Shown: positions 21,714 to 33,809 of the stretch, one piece after another
Layout of the letters: each line of letters begins with the position of its first letter
How positions within the stretch are numbered: the stretch's first letter is position 1
Source: Thermochaetoides thermophila DSM 1495
Taxonomy: Eukaryota; Ascomycota; Sordariomycetes; Sordariales; Chaetomiaceae
NCBI RefSeq assembly: GCF_000221225.1
Contig: NW_006383032.1
Span: 5,191,213 to 5,255,212, forward strand
Reading direction: 5' to 3'
Length of the DNA stretch: 64,000 nucleotides
The notes under the pieces: model-generated
What the model was told of the DNA's origin: nothing
The model's database searches: none
Seen by the model: the letters and a program-made list of their open reading frames with translations, nothing else
Program-made: the position numbers and the translations under genes

Positions 21714-22697
21714 TTAGCCAACGACCGCTTGCCCATACACACGAGCATCAAAGTAGGCCACAGGCTGCGGAGGAGTGCATCCGGCGCAAGGACAACCAGC
21801 CATCCTTGGGTGCTGCCAAAAATTGTAGGCATACGGATAGTAAGCACCGGATTTTGCATTGTACGAGGGATTTTGGTGATTGCCGTAGTGCCGTGAGGTT
21901 GCGGTGCTGCCATACAGCGACGCGTCGACATAATCCAGCTTGAGGAGTGTAGTCGGGTTGGGATACTCGGGGGTACCGTACCCAGAATCAGGGGGTGTCA
22001 ACGAAGGGGCAGGTTGAGACCAAGAATAAGTTTGAGAAGCCCAACGAGATTGGTCGCGGCGGTACGACGCAGCCATCGCGGCTTCGTTGGCCTTCATAGC
22101 CTCGTAGCGCTTATACTCTGCCACTTGCATCTGGTACCAAGTATTCTGGAGATATTGCGCCCGAGCTCGGCTGGAATCGGATTCGACTGAAGTGGTAAGA
22201 TTCGTCTGCCGCTCCCTCTTTCTGGTCTCCTTCCAAGCCTTCCAGTTGGCCAGCCAGGCCTGGTAGTCTTTGCTCTCGTCGAGGTGGACATAAAGAGACC
22301 ATCCAATGGCGCCTAACCACTCGTATTCCAGAGTGTTCAGCTCCTGAACGGAGATCCCGCTGACCTCAGACCAAGACTTGTTCTGAAACGTGTTGTCATC
22401 AAGGAACTTGCTCCCGAGAAGCAGGGCGATGGTGAGCATACGCCAGATCTGACCCTCGTTGTTGGGCTTCTGTCCAACAGCGTCCATCATATTGATGCGC
22501 TTCGCCAGATAGTTCATTCCAAGCAAGATGGTCGTGCTTGGAAGACGAGTCGAAGTCAAGATCTGGCAAACAAACTTGCGAAAGGCTGGGTTGACCGTGT
22601 TGGTGTGAGGAGTGACCAGTCGCGTGGCCATCTCGGCAACATAGTCAGCCATCAGCTCGACATCGTAGTCGAGAACAGCGCAGACGCCTCCGGGCAT
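21714..22697 (-). CDS. Clg1/Pcl-type cyclin
   Basis: Single exon, 327 residues. The cyclin box lies at about residues 38-140: NPAFRKFVCQILTSTRLPSTTILLGMNYLAKR, then GQIWRMLTIALLLGSKFLDDNTFQNKSWSEVSGI and NTLEYEWLGAIGWSLYV. The pattern (SKFLDDNTFQNKSWSEVSGI) is that of Pho80/Pcl-like cyclins, which pair with Pho85-type kinases; the arrangement with an N-terminal box and a long Tyr/Ser/Pro-rich tail recalls yeast Clg1. The tail (about 170-327) is low in structure and ends with several Cys and Pro (AGCPCAGCTPPQPVAYFD). The partner kinase and process (morphogenesis, nutrient response, autophagy) are inferred from the family only. The ATG at 22697 is the first in frame. Upstream lies an unusually large gene-free block, so a long 5' leader is possible. 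Confidence 0.82.
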   Translation of the reverse strand: MPGGVCAVLDYDVELMADYVAEMATRLVTPHTNTVNPAFRKFVCQILTSTRLPSTTILLGMNYLAKRINMMDAVGQKPNNEGQIWRMLTIALLLGSKFLDDNTFQNKSWSEVSGISVQELNTLEYEWLGAIGWSLYVHLDESKDYQAWLANWKAWKETRKRERQTNLTTSVESDSSRARAQYLQNTWYQMQVAEYKRYEAMKANEAAMAASYRRDQSRWASQTYSWSQPAPSLTPPDSGYGTPEYPNPTTLLKLDYVDASLYGSTATSRHYGNHQNPSYNAKSGAYYPYAYNFWQHPRMAGCPCAGCTPPQPVAYFDARVYGQAVVG

Positions 22698-24100
22698 GTT
22701 GACTGAAGTCTTGGCGATTGGTCGAAAGAACAGCGATCGGATCGTGCAAATGTCGATCGAACTACTTCAAGCAGCTGGAAAAGGATGGGTACGACGCGGA
22801 ACAATCACGCCTTCCCAGGCAGTTCCAGAGCTAGAAGAGTTGCGGGATCCCGAAAGGTGAAGAAGACCGAGATTTACTGAGACTCTCTCGCCATAGAGCG
22901 AACTCGGATGTGGTCGTCGCAGGGTCGAGAGCCGTATAGTCAAACGGTCGGAGAACTCGATGATTAGAGCGCCTTGCGAGCAACCGTGCCGAAGCAGAGG
23001 CCCAGACCCAACTGTGCTTTATTGCTCGTCACGAGATGGCCTTGTCCAAAAGCCACTGGGCGAACACAGAACGGTAAAAACTCGAGGTTCAAATCAAACC
23101 GTCGAAAGGATTTGAAAGGGAAGAGGAAAGGAATGTGATCGGAAGCACTGTACCGCAGGACACGTCAGTACGCGGTTTGCTCGATGACTCTCACGAGAAT
23201 GCGCGGCTAGACTGTGCGGAAAGACACCATTCGCAGTACCAATAAACGCAGAGATGACGAAAGAGAAAAAGAAGCGCATATAAACAAAACCAAAGAAAGC
23301 TTGCGTCTCGAGATGCTTGGGGCCGCGTCGCTAAACGTAAACTTGACGGGTGTGTGATGAACTAGATCGGAAACCGGGCAGCCAGAGAATGTCCGACAGC
23401 TGCCACAACATTGATCTGCAGATCAAAACAGAAATAGGAAGAAACGAACCTTAGCCAGGAATCGAAGAAAATAAAAGAAACAATTCCTCGCTTGTGCCGT
23501 GGAAGCTGGCGCCTGGAGTTGCTGACCGGGACGATCGACTGCTGCAACAAAAGACGCCGAAGCTGGAGAAGTTGTACCCAGGCCCAAAAGACCGCTCGCG
23601 GACAGGCGGTGTCTCCTGTCTAGCGAGTGGACGACGAAAAGGTCGACGAAAAGCACCGATATCTTTTCGTGAACGACGCAAAAATGAATTTGGTCGTTCG
23701 TTAGCCGCTCGGTCCCTGGAGGATCCTGGGATGGCTGAAAGGGGAGAGGAGGAAGAAAAACCGTGTGGACGGGGTAAAGACGGTGGGTGAGGGAGGAGCT
23801 GGTAAAAAGAGAGGGAAAAAAAGAGGATGAGAAAATCAGTGGTGCAGCACAGTGGACCGAGAGCAGGAGAGACCGCGCTAACAGTGGCCTGTGGCCCGGG
23901 GACTACGGATGGAACAAGGCACAACCATGCCAAAACAGGCGGCATGTATGGGTTGGGGGGACGAGTCTGAGTGTCCACCCAGAACATGGTGGGTCGGTGC
24001 GACCGGGGAGCAAGGGCGCCGAGAAGCCGGGCTTCCTCTTGAGACTGGACGAAACTGCCTGTGGCTGACGTTTCCATCCTCGTTCTGATGGCTGCCCACT
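22698..24100. other. probable long 5' leader/promoter of the cyclin gene
   Basis: This 1.4-kb block upstream of the cyclin start is purine-rich on the plus strand (pyrimidine-rich on the sense strand), especially 23400-23900. Open frames of 80-208 codons occur on both strands, overlapping each other (for example 23451-24077 minus), without recognisable domains, which fits composition bias rather than coding. Several short upstream ATG frames lie on the minus strand. Confidence 0.35.
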
Positions 24101-27100
24101 TGCGGCGCGTCCTCTACACAGTACTCTACCCTTGGCTGACCCTTGCGTTGTATTAACGCACACTGCCTGCTTGTACTCAACCGCCTCGACATGTGTGCTT
24201 GTCGTCCAGCGGCATGTTTGCTGCCTTCAGCCATTCCATTCGGCACAGCGATCTTCCGTGTCGTCGTATGAGGACAGACAGCCGATATCCTCACACGTGT
24301 AATGAACCCGTAATTTCACTCGGACACAGCATCGACGATGACGGAAATGACCAGGGTTATTATCGCCGATTGAAACCTTTTGCCAGAGACTTCTTGGCTG
24401 TGGCGAGTTTTGCCAAGAATCGAGAGGAGAAGGCAGTGGGTCGCTCTCTCACAACCGACAGACGGTTTACCCAAACCAGGCCAGGTCCTCAGATGCAGGG
24501 ATGGGGGAAACGGTTGGTTGGGGGGTGCAACAATCTGACCTTCCATATCCCGTGTTTCTTCGGCCACACATACCGCGCGTACGGATTACGGACTGCTGTA
24601 ACTCCGTACAAGCCATGTCCTCTCCAGTTCTCAGTCCAGCCTATTGTCCTTGTGCTGTGAAGCCAGACAGCTTTAGAGACTGCCTAATATAGCATTGGTA
24701 GCATCATCCTCGATATACAGAGCAGCAGCGGAAAGCCCAAATTGTGAGAAAAAAATCTGCCCACGGGTGTACAGAGCACCACGGAGCCCAAGCGGAGGGA
24801 CATCTTGGTAGAAGTCTCTTGGCGTCGATGTTGCAGAGTTTGGCAGAAACTTGTATGGGCACCCTTGAGAAGCGAGCTGGTCGCATCCAAGCAAGACTTC
24901 CAAAGCTCATTTCACAGAGCGGGTTAAGGAGTCTAGCCTGACTCATGTCCATTTTTAAGCACACAACTTCCATCAGCAGAAACATGTGTTAATGTCGATT
25001 GTGAGTTGAGTCTGACTGACATCTTGCTCACATGTCATGAGCCGGGATGAAAGTGAGTGAATTTCTAGCAGTCAGTGGTAAATTGGGAAGCGGTCCGGTA
25101 TTGGATGTGGGTCAATCTTACCTTACATTACTTGCACCAGGCATGTAGGTACACTCAACCGCAAAGCTTTCACAACAGCTGTTCCGTAACGATGGTGTAG
25201 CCCTCCATCCGCCGGAAGCGAAAAGGATTCATCCCGCGTAGCCCCTCAACAGAATTGAATAAAGAAACGTACATATGTTATTTTGTACACAAGTAGCTCC
25301 GGCAATAGGTAGCAGCAAATGTGGACTTGGGCGTATACCTACAATAACGGCACATCAGAGTTATATACGATATAATTTCCAATATTCATCATGACCAATA
25401 GCCTGACGGGGCTAGTGAGGGTCATGATCAAAAAGACTCTGAGCTACCTACCGGTAGGTGCGGTTCGGTTACTTGAAAAGATTGGCTAGGAAAGCATGCT
25501 CCCTTGGACATTGGTTTACGCCGTAGTGTACGTAAAGCTCTTCCGATCCGACCAGCCATGACCCCATTTCACCAGAGGAGCATGAGCTCCTGCAGCCACG
25601 ATGACGCTGTGAGCTGGGACTGGTTAGACGAGCCAGCCTCCCCTCATCAGCTGCAGAAGGCGGCTGTGCTTCTGATTGGTCTCGCAGGCCAGCTTTGCCT
25701 TGACGCCTACTCGTGGGGTACGTACCAAGTGACTTTATGGGTCGCAGGCAGTGTGCGGTTTAAAATTCAAGCGATGAGAAGAGTAGGCTAACGGTGTCAA
25801 AGTGCCTACATATTGAGTTGCCAGCAGAACCTGATGAAACCCACTTTAAGATGAGGGTAGTAACCTAGACCGAAAATCGCCTATGTGTTATCAAAAAAAA
25901 AAAACTACAATGGTGATGAAGAGGAGGAGATGGCCCGGTGCACGTCTTGGCCTCGCTCGGAAATGGTACGGAAGTCAATCGACAACCATGGTCTGGAGAG
26001 GGCATAGGGCTTCTACAAGTACATAGCGTACAATAAGTAGGTACCTAATAACGTGGCATAGCTTTTTGTCCGGAGGTCCGAGATCATTTCAAGAATTTTC
26101 TAGCCAGGCCCCTTACAAAAATTCTGAAGCACGAGTCAGAAAACCAAAAAAAATGCCTGTGCTTGCTCCGGGATATCCAATCCAGTGACGTTTGAAGGAT
26201 TTCTCACAGGCGAGCTGGCCGGCTGGGACTATCGGAGAAGCAGGGCCGTAACAGCGTCGCTTGTTAGAGACACCCCTGTGGTGCGGGGCTGGGCTCCGGC
26301 GAAAGCTGAAAGAGAAAGCGGTCAACAAGGCCAGCTGGAACCAGGGATCTGGGAGACGCGTTCGTCAACACCCAGCCCGTCCCTGTCTCCCGAGACTTCA
26401 TGATGTACCTGAAGCAAACACGTTACCTATCCCCCAGGACTGTTGACGGCAATGTATCCCTTTAGGCAAGGTAAGGCGAGAATGATATGGACTTATAAAC
26501 CCAGAATTGCACAGTTGATTAGACTTCTCCTGTGATATCAAAGCAGATGAACCAGGAAACTCACGTCAAAATGTTGGATTCATGTTTGTGAATGGTTAGC
26601 AACCTAAGTCCTGGGCATGGAGTTTTGAATGGCAGCTGGAGTTATACCTCATGTGCTTGAACAAACCAAGTTTCAATTTCGACCATCAGGCTTTGGGCGA
26701 AATCACGATTTCAAACAGTCCCGCAAAGCATAGAGTACGTATCTTGCAGCCCACTTTTGACACAAAGCCCTTATTCCTGCTTGCCATGTTTCTATCTGCT
26801 CGGGATGCTTGTGGGAGACCTGGTTCACGGGAAATGAGACACAAGCAACAGGGTGTGTCCAAATTCCATGATGCCAATATGACTACTTTGGTCTTGCATC
26901 CGATGTAAGCACTCCATCTCAACGCTACCAAAACGCTCACCACGAGATCCTCCAGAGCCCTGATCAGCATCACGTGTCAGCTCCAGACGACCCCTCAATT
27001 CGGCGCTTACCGCCTGCCCCTCTGAGGCGGCCATCCACCAGCTTGCTAGAATTGGAGGCCAAAGTAGCAACCTATGGCTTGGCCATCAATATCACCAGCT

Positions 27101-29874
27101 GCGTAGGTTGGCGACCAGGGCTAATTCACTGGTGAGTCGTTGTCCTCGTTGATATGGAAGGCGACTGTCTGGCCCAGTCAGAGGAGTGGACGTGGAAATA
27201 CGTGGTACTTTCCCAGTTTCCATGGGCCGCTGGGCTGTGACGCTTGGGAGCAGGCGGTGTGGCGGGCAGTGCTGCTGCAACGAATCTGTCAACGGGCATG
27301 CCTAGAAAGAAAGCGCCCACTCAAGTGCACAAAACGCGCTTCATCAACAGGTGAACAGCCTTGCGGGTACATCGTCAACCATTGTCAATGTGCATCCATT
27401 TCAGTCTTGAGGTGGCCGTTGCAGGTTTCATGGAGGCAAAAGGGCCCAGCGGGTCGGCTAGCGTTGGGCTGAGGTTTCATGGCTCATCTTCCTCCTGCGA
27501 GTGACGTTCGATGAGCACAACAGCTCATCGCCAGACAGGCTGCAGCCAGTGGAATCCCACATGCAATTCGCTCTTTCGCATGTACCCTGGGCATGACGAT
27601 TCGAACACGCAGACTTACTGACCACACACTCATTACTCAACCAGAGGATGTACTAGGCAGTTGTATACACAAGCAAGAATATGGCTGAGCAACGACTGTT
27701 TCCCTCTGGCTAAAGACTTGCCGAAAGATTCGAACAAACGATTCCCGAAGGCAAAAATGCCAAGGTCAAGGCAGACAACATTCGCCTATGGCTGCGAAAG
27801 CGTTGAACAGTTTCAGAGGTACTACTTACCAGCTGTGTGAGCGCTCTGTGGTACAGTGCAGAAGTGTCAACCTGGACGACTCGTCATATTCTAAACTCAA
27901 GTTTTTCCTATCCACATTACATCTCATGTAAGATAAAGTACCCCAGACATGAAGCTATGCATTTTGCTTGTTGAGCATTTGTCAATAACCCGTAACCGCC
28001 CTCCTACGGGCAAGATAGGTTGCCGGCATGCCGGAGTCAACCTCGGGACTTGCTCCGAGCTCCGTCGTTCGTGGTCGCCAGTCCCGGCATCAGTAGAGGG
28101 CTCCGCTCTGTCTCATCAGATCCTTCCCGATGTCCGCCCCTCATCAAGGACCGCGCTGCATACGGGCTAGATCGGCGTTGGGCAGGAACGCCCCGCGCCT
28201 CAACACACAACCACAGGGTGCGCAACCCACGCGCTGGTGGGGTAATGCATGTGTCTAGTGGAGACCCTGCGTCAAGTTCTGTCCAGGAATTTTTTTTCCT
28301 TTGACCCCTCTTTATCCATCCAGCGCTCACGCTGGCCCACTGGGAGCCACTTTTAGGGAGGTTCGATAGAGGCGCACAATGACATGGATCAGACGACAAG
28401 AAAGTGGGCAAAAAATTTCCCTCAACTGCAACTTTCTTTGGCCATCCGATGGTTCTGTAGCATCGCCAACGGCGCCCGCCCCCCACCAACAACCTCTCAT
28501 ATTCTCATACAAGGCAAAATCATGGCTCTCGATTGGCTTGCCCACAGCATGCGCGGCGACTCATTAGTCCCGCCCTTCCTCTGCTTCCAAGTTCTCTTCG
28601 CCATTTATTCTGGCGTATGGTCAATATCTCCTATGTCTTTCCTCTCTTGTTCTCATGCCGCCAGCTCAGCACAACTACATCTGAGAAGTGATCCACAGAA
28701 TGGGACCGAAACACTCAAACCGAAGCCGAATTCTGTTACATCAAGCATATCGCATCGCTTCTTTCAAGACGCAGGTTTGTCCGTGAGGATACCCAAAGCG
28801 GGGCCTGCGTTCCCGATGCCCCCCTATTCCCACCAGATGCGTCGATGCGTTCTTTGCTGCATCTGCTAGTTCCCATATCGGGCACGCTTGCCGGGTTGTA
28901 TCGGCGCTTCGATCGCTCACGGGAGAAATCAGAATTTTTTCGTTGCGCCAGCCAGATCGGCAATGTCCCAGTGGGTTCGCTGCTCCGCTCCGTTCTTCTC
29001 TCGGCTCGGTCTCGCACTGCGATCCGTCCACTCACAGGTGCCATCGACGACCCTCTCCAACACAGGCCATGCTCGGCCTTTCGCGCCAAAAAGAGTTTCA
29101 AGCCTACCAAGGCTAATAGTATTTCGTCATAGCACCAGCCGCGTAGTCTATGCACGTGGACGGATTGGGCCGTCTGTTTTGTCAGGCGCTGTTATTCAAC
29201 TCTATTGAAACTTGCCCTTGTGCTTCCTCCGGCTCCCTCTCCTCAGCCTCCTGGAGAAGGGTGGAGCAAGTCTCGTTTTACATATGTACGTATAACGGGT
29301 GGTTGGTCGATGTCGATCGACAACTGCGCCCGTGGTGTTCTCTCGTAATTCTCATCGGGCAGATGGACCCTCCCCGACCTCACTGCGCCCACATCGTCAC
29401 CAGCGTCATAAGCAATCTGAACGCTTCGCCAGGCATGGTATCCCGTAAGTCAACATCTCGAGTAATGAATCCATCCATGGTCAAGCCACTCGTAACAAAA
29501 TTATAGCCTCTTTTTTTGCGATCCGCAGCTCCGTACGGCTGGCCCATTGATGCAGTTTGTGGCTAGTAATTCGAGCTACATCAGTTGTCATTGGTTGCAG
29601 AGCAGCGCCGCGCCAAGCGTTCCTGTGTCGTCCGATATCGCCCCCGCGATGATCATGTTGGGTTACGACCGTCATGCTCTGTGGTTTTCCTCGCAAACCT
29701 AAAGTGGCATGTTTCGTTAGGGGGACTTACTGACAGGTAGTCACATTGCACGCAGACTCTGCACGCGGACTTGCTGTTGTCTGCTTATGCATGACTTTAC
29801 GGATTTGTTAACAGGACACGTCGGACGGGAGAACGAAAGTCTGATGCATGGCATACGCAGGTATGTCTGCGCCT

Positions 29875-29921
<47 letters not shown>

Positions 29922-31051
29922 GCTTGAACCATGTTAATTTCGATGAATATTGCCACAACCTGCATGCCACTCAGAGGGCTGCCTACTGTCCCTTGTGATG
30001 CCTTCCCGGTCAGTCCGTTATCACACACATACACAAGGACGAGCCTGTGACAAGCCATTCATTTTGATCGTGCTTCGCAGTTGTCATACACTGCCTACAT
30101 TTCGTAGCCAGAATCATTTTGGATGCGGTCAGGTGTGTGGACTGACGTCTTTGGGTGGCACGGTCATCCATCAGCCTTCTTTTAAGCCGTCGCGATGTTG
30201 GCCAACCCTCTGGTTGTCGAGTTGTTTCGGCCTACGGAAAAGTCACCACGGCAAGAACGTCGGCTTTGGTCCGGTAAGTGTGGATTGTTGGTTTAAATAG
30301 AAACGTTGTATTACCGAACTTGAGGTTGAGTATCATCTGAACGGTAAGAGATGTAAGCTCCGATTCAAATTTGCGGACATGAGAGTAAGCTGAGTTGACA
30401 CTTGACCGAATATATGGATGACTAAGCAGTTACGTATGAGTTTCAAGAGCGCATCGCTCATGTCCTTGTTGAGCGTGAATGACCCCAGTTTTCGGATTGT
30501 TTAACCATGTTCTAGTTCTCTTTACAAGGCAGAGCCCACACAGTTTGATGAAAAATGGCAAATGAGATAGGCTAAACTACAAGCAAGAACCAACGATCCT
30601 ACTGACTTATCTGCAACTGGACGTACATCAAAACTCAGTGTGAACTGTCACTTATTTGCCACATTCTAGCACTAATCTGTCCTGTATCAAAGACCACGGC
30701 TCAACCCGAGCGGTATCATACCCAAGAACCCCTTCAAGGAGCAACCGCACTCTCTCTTTCCAGGCCCTTGAGAACACGGACAGAAGTCGAGTCCACACCT
30801 TGTGGTATAAAGAAATCATGTTTCGTTTCCTCCTTCTCATGGACATAACTAGGGATATCGAAGTACAAGATCGTTGCACAAAGAGATAGCGCCCACTGAC
30901 AAAACCAGAAACCAATTCTCTCCTTTTGTTTCCTCACTCATAGGCCTGGTTCCTCTCGAACTACTACCAGTTCTGGATTACCTGTCATATGTATTAACTG
31001 CCCTCCCGCATGCCCGCTGCAGTGATCTGCCCACACCCTTGATGGTCTCTC
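24101..31051. other. gene-poor block, about 7 kb, no gene recognised
   Basis: No frame here shows a known domain, consistent exon structure or conserved motif. It contains the (GT)21 microsatellite at 29879-29920, an A-run near 25900, a second copy of the 23-bp string at 25135-25157, and a GC-rich stretch at about 28700-29135 that is open in several frames on both strands. No terminal repeats, reverse transcriptase or transposase remnants were recognised. Long non-coding RNA, regulatory DNA or very decayed genes are possible. Confidence 0.45.
29879..29920. repeat. (GT)21 dinucleotide microsatellite
   Basis: Forty-two bases of uninterrupted GT repeats in the middle of the gene-poor block. Such tracts can adopt Z-DNA and vary in length between strains. 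Confidence 0.97.
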
Positions 31052-32663
31052 TCAACCAAGAGTCATCGAATATGGCACAATCGCCTTATCGATGATGGGT
31101 TCCCTACGCGAGGTGCAATCCTTCTCATCCCCCCACTTGGCGAACCAGTTCTCTTCCTGCTCTCTTGCGCGATCAAACGCAGCACGACACTCTGGGGGCA
31201 GCAGGTCGCGAATCTCGTCCGACACAGCCATGAGGCCCTTGAAAGGCGCTGTGAAATCGGTCGCAAGCCAGTTCTCGTAGTCGGCGCGGGATGTACGGAA
31301 GGGTACGTCGTAAGCAGCAGGGGAGATACCAGCGGGAGGAGTCTCGAGGTGGGTGTCCAGAACGAGGAAATTACGGGAAATGGAAGGCTTGAGAGGTGGG
31401 AAAACCTTGGACTTATGAGCATCAGGCGATACCTCGGAGTCGTTGACTTGAACAATGCGGGCATGTGTTGGCTGCATGGTGCGCGGATAAAACATTGTGT
31501 TTGTGTGGATGTCATAAACACCGTTGAGGTTCTGACGGCGGACTGCCGAGAGAACGCTGTTGAAATGGCTACAGGAGAGACAAGTTAGTATTATAACAGT
31601 TGCAATCCACGAGTTCAAGAGCTCACCTGGCTTCGCGGGCATGCTCCAATTGCCAATTGACATCATTGACAGCAACCCGGCGCTTCTTTGTATCGGCTTT
31701 GACATTCTGCTGGGGCACAGATGGACCACCAGAGTGGTATACCGAACTGGCACCATGCCAGGCGACATATTGGTTCTTATTGTACGGCTTGTCAGGGTCA
31801 AAGATATCGTTGGGGTCGGCAAGCTCGCCCTCCACCACTCCATCAGCGCGCGCCTTGGCCACCTCATAGTCGTCGATGATGCGACGGCCGCCAACGATGA
31901 TCTGAGCACCGAATTCTCGGAAGACGGACCGCGCCGTGACGATACCGATCGAACGACCCTTGTAGCTGTGGGGGATGATGTCCCGCTCAATCATGTCGCG
32001 CTTCTCTTCATCATTAACGATAATCTTGTGGAGCCGTTTGTGCTTTGTGAAGAAGAGGTATGAGTCGCGGAAGCCCACACAGCGCGCTGGCTCAGTGGAA
32101 AGCATATAGAGCCGCTCGCCGCGCCCCAAGACGGTGAAGGTACGGCACCGATACTCGCGACCGCCCTTGAGGTTGCCCAACTTGTCAACCTTCTCCTCAC
32201 CCTCAGGATCCTCTGGAAGATCCAGCTCGTCATCCACGATGTTGTAGAACACGCCATCAACCTCAACTGCCTGCTGCTGCGGTTGTTGCTGCTGGCCCTT
32301 GCGGCCGCCGCGGCCGCGCCATCCTCCACGTCCACGGCGCCGGGGCGTAGCATCGGGATTCGGTGGCTCGATGGGCAACTGGTCCCAGTCCGGAGGGCGG
32401 TTCTTGGGGGGTCGACCCAGGCGTCGCCGGCGGACAACGGGCTCGGGAGGAGGCGTGGGTGATTTCGCTGATTCCTCCTCGTCCTCTTCTACTGCTTCTT
32501 CCTCGACGACAGATCCATCGTCCTTGTCGCCATCCTCGTCGGCGTCATCCTTTGCTTCCGCATCCTCTTGCTCGGCAGCATCAGGCATGGGCTCATCCTC
32601 ATCGTCGATGCCCTCGAAGGTTTTAGGCGTGCTCTCTGGCAAGGGAGTCACAGTGTCAGCCAT
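31052..32663 (-). CDS. rsc7: chromatin remodelling subunit Rsc7/Swp82 family
   Basis: Subunit of the RSC or SWI/SNF nucleosome remodelling complexes (Rsc7/Npl6 and Swp82 are paralogues in yeast; filamentous fungi generally have one such protein, so either complex is possible). Two exons, 32663-31627 and 31568-31052; 517 residues. The 58-nt intron has a perfect TACTAAC branch site. Residues 1-130 are acidic, then basic with an RRRGRGGWRGRGGRKG stretch and a Gln run. The conserved core starts at VDGVFYNIVDDELDLPEDPEGEEK and includes GGREYRCRTFTV, RLYMLSTEPARCVGFRDSYLFFTKH, DIIPHSYKGRSIGIVTARSVFREFGAQII and GGRRIIDDYEVAKAR. Exon 2 continues with HFNSVLSAVRRQNLNGVYDIHTN and YPRTMQPTHAR. The start codon is the first ATG in the frame, before an acidic tail typical of the family. 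TFIIB lies upstream on the same strand. Confidence 0.92.
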
Positions 32664-33809
32664 TGCTCAGCTTTAAACCCAGCTAACCGCAAGCCAGCCT
32701 GCAATTGCGATTCCGATGCGTCGTGGAAGCGATACAGGGGGACGGATCGCGTGGGATGTATGGATTGCGATGGGGTAGGTAAGGTAGGCATGCAGCAGCA
32801 GATCCCCGCTACCCCTCGATGGTCACCGTTTGGAGGAAGTGACCAAACTGGGCGTCAGATCAGGACGCTCGCAAAGCTTTGCTGCACGCCGACGGAAAGC
32901 GCGTTTCGGCAGAGCAAAAGGGACGCTCCGCATGCAAACGCAGACACAATGGTTGACTGATACGGTGTCGCAGATGGGCAGGCGCAGTGCAGTGAAGGCG
33001 CAGAGGGGAGAGGGAAGCTGGAAAGCTGGATGGAACCTGGAACCTGAAGAAAGGCTTCTGAACAGGGCAAACTTCGAAACTTACCCAGTGCTTGTTGGGC
33101 GCGCTTTGCCGCGGCGCGGCCGGACCGTCGAGAAGGCATGACTGAGAGGTGTCTGTTTGCCGCTGTGTTACAAAGTAGTCCGTTAGAATGGTTGCTGCTG
33201 CAGCACTTTGTTTGGCGCAGAGTCGGTCGTCGCAGCGGTTGGCACTCGAACTGCGCGAGTCCAAATGCGACCAGGCACGACTAAGCACGACACAGGCGAC
33301 GCGATTGCACGGAAACCAGAGACGCGGATGGGGATTTGCGCACAAGCCAGCCTTGGCCCCCAGCAGTGATTGTTACCCCACCAGTGCGACCAGCAAACCA
33401 ATCATAATTCGATAAACACAATGCGATAGCACAGTATCTGCAATGGATGTCATGTCATTACGCACTGTATCATCATCAGTCTTTTTAAAAAAAAAGAAAA
33501 GCAACCCCAGCCGTGCACATCTGCTCCGAAGCTGCTCTCCTTCCTTCCACCTCTCGTCAGTTTGCCTACAAGAAGACTTATTATTAGGTGTACGTAGGTA
33601 AGTAAGTTCCTCCCAATCAGGTTGGTCTGATGGGCCTGATGGGTGCTTGTGCTCTCAAGTAAACGGTAGCACATGGGCGTTTGCCCCAAAAAGAAGCCCT
33701 GCCAGCCTCAATTGCAGTATGCTCATCTATCTCTAAACTCCCATGCGCCAGATCCCGATGCAAAGTCAGATAGCTTGGTTATGCCATCCTGAGTCCCACC
33801 AGCAATTCT
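32664..33809. other. rsc7 promoter and TFIIB 3' flank
   Basis: 1.15 kb between two minus-strand genes. GC-rich near the rsc7 start and A/T-rich runs near 33485. Many overlapping short frames on both strands, none convincing. No RNA gene seen. Confidence 0.45.

Noticed and set aside
23451..24077. 208-codon minus-strand frame upstream of the cyclin gene
   Set aside because: Other frames on both strands are open over the same bases, there is no domain, and the composition is purine/pyrimidine-biased; it looks like leader or promoter DNA.
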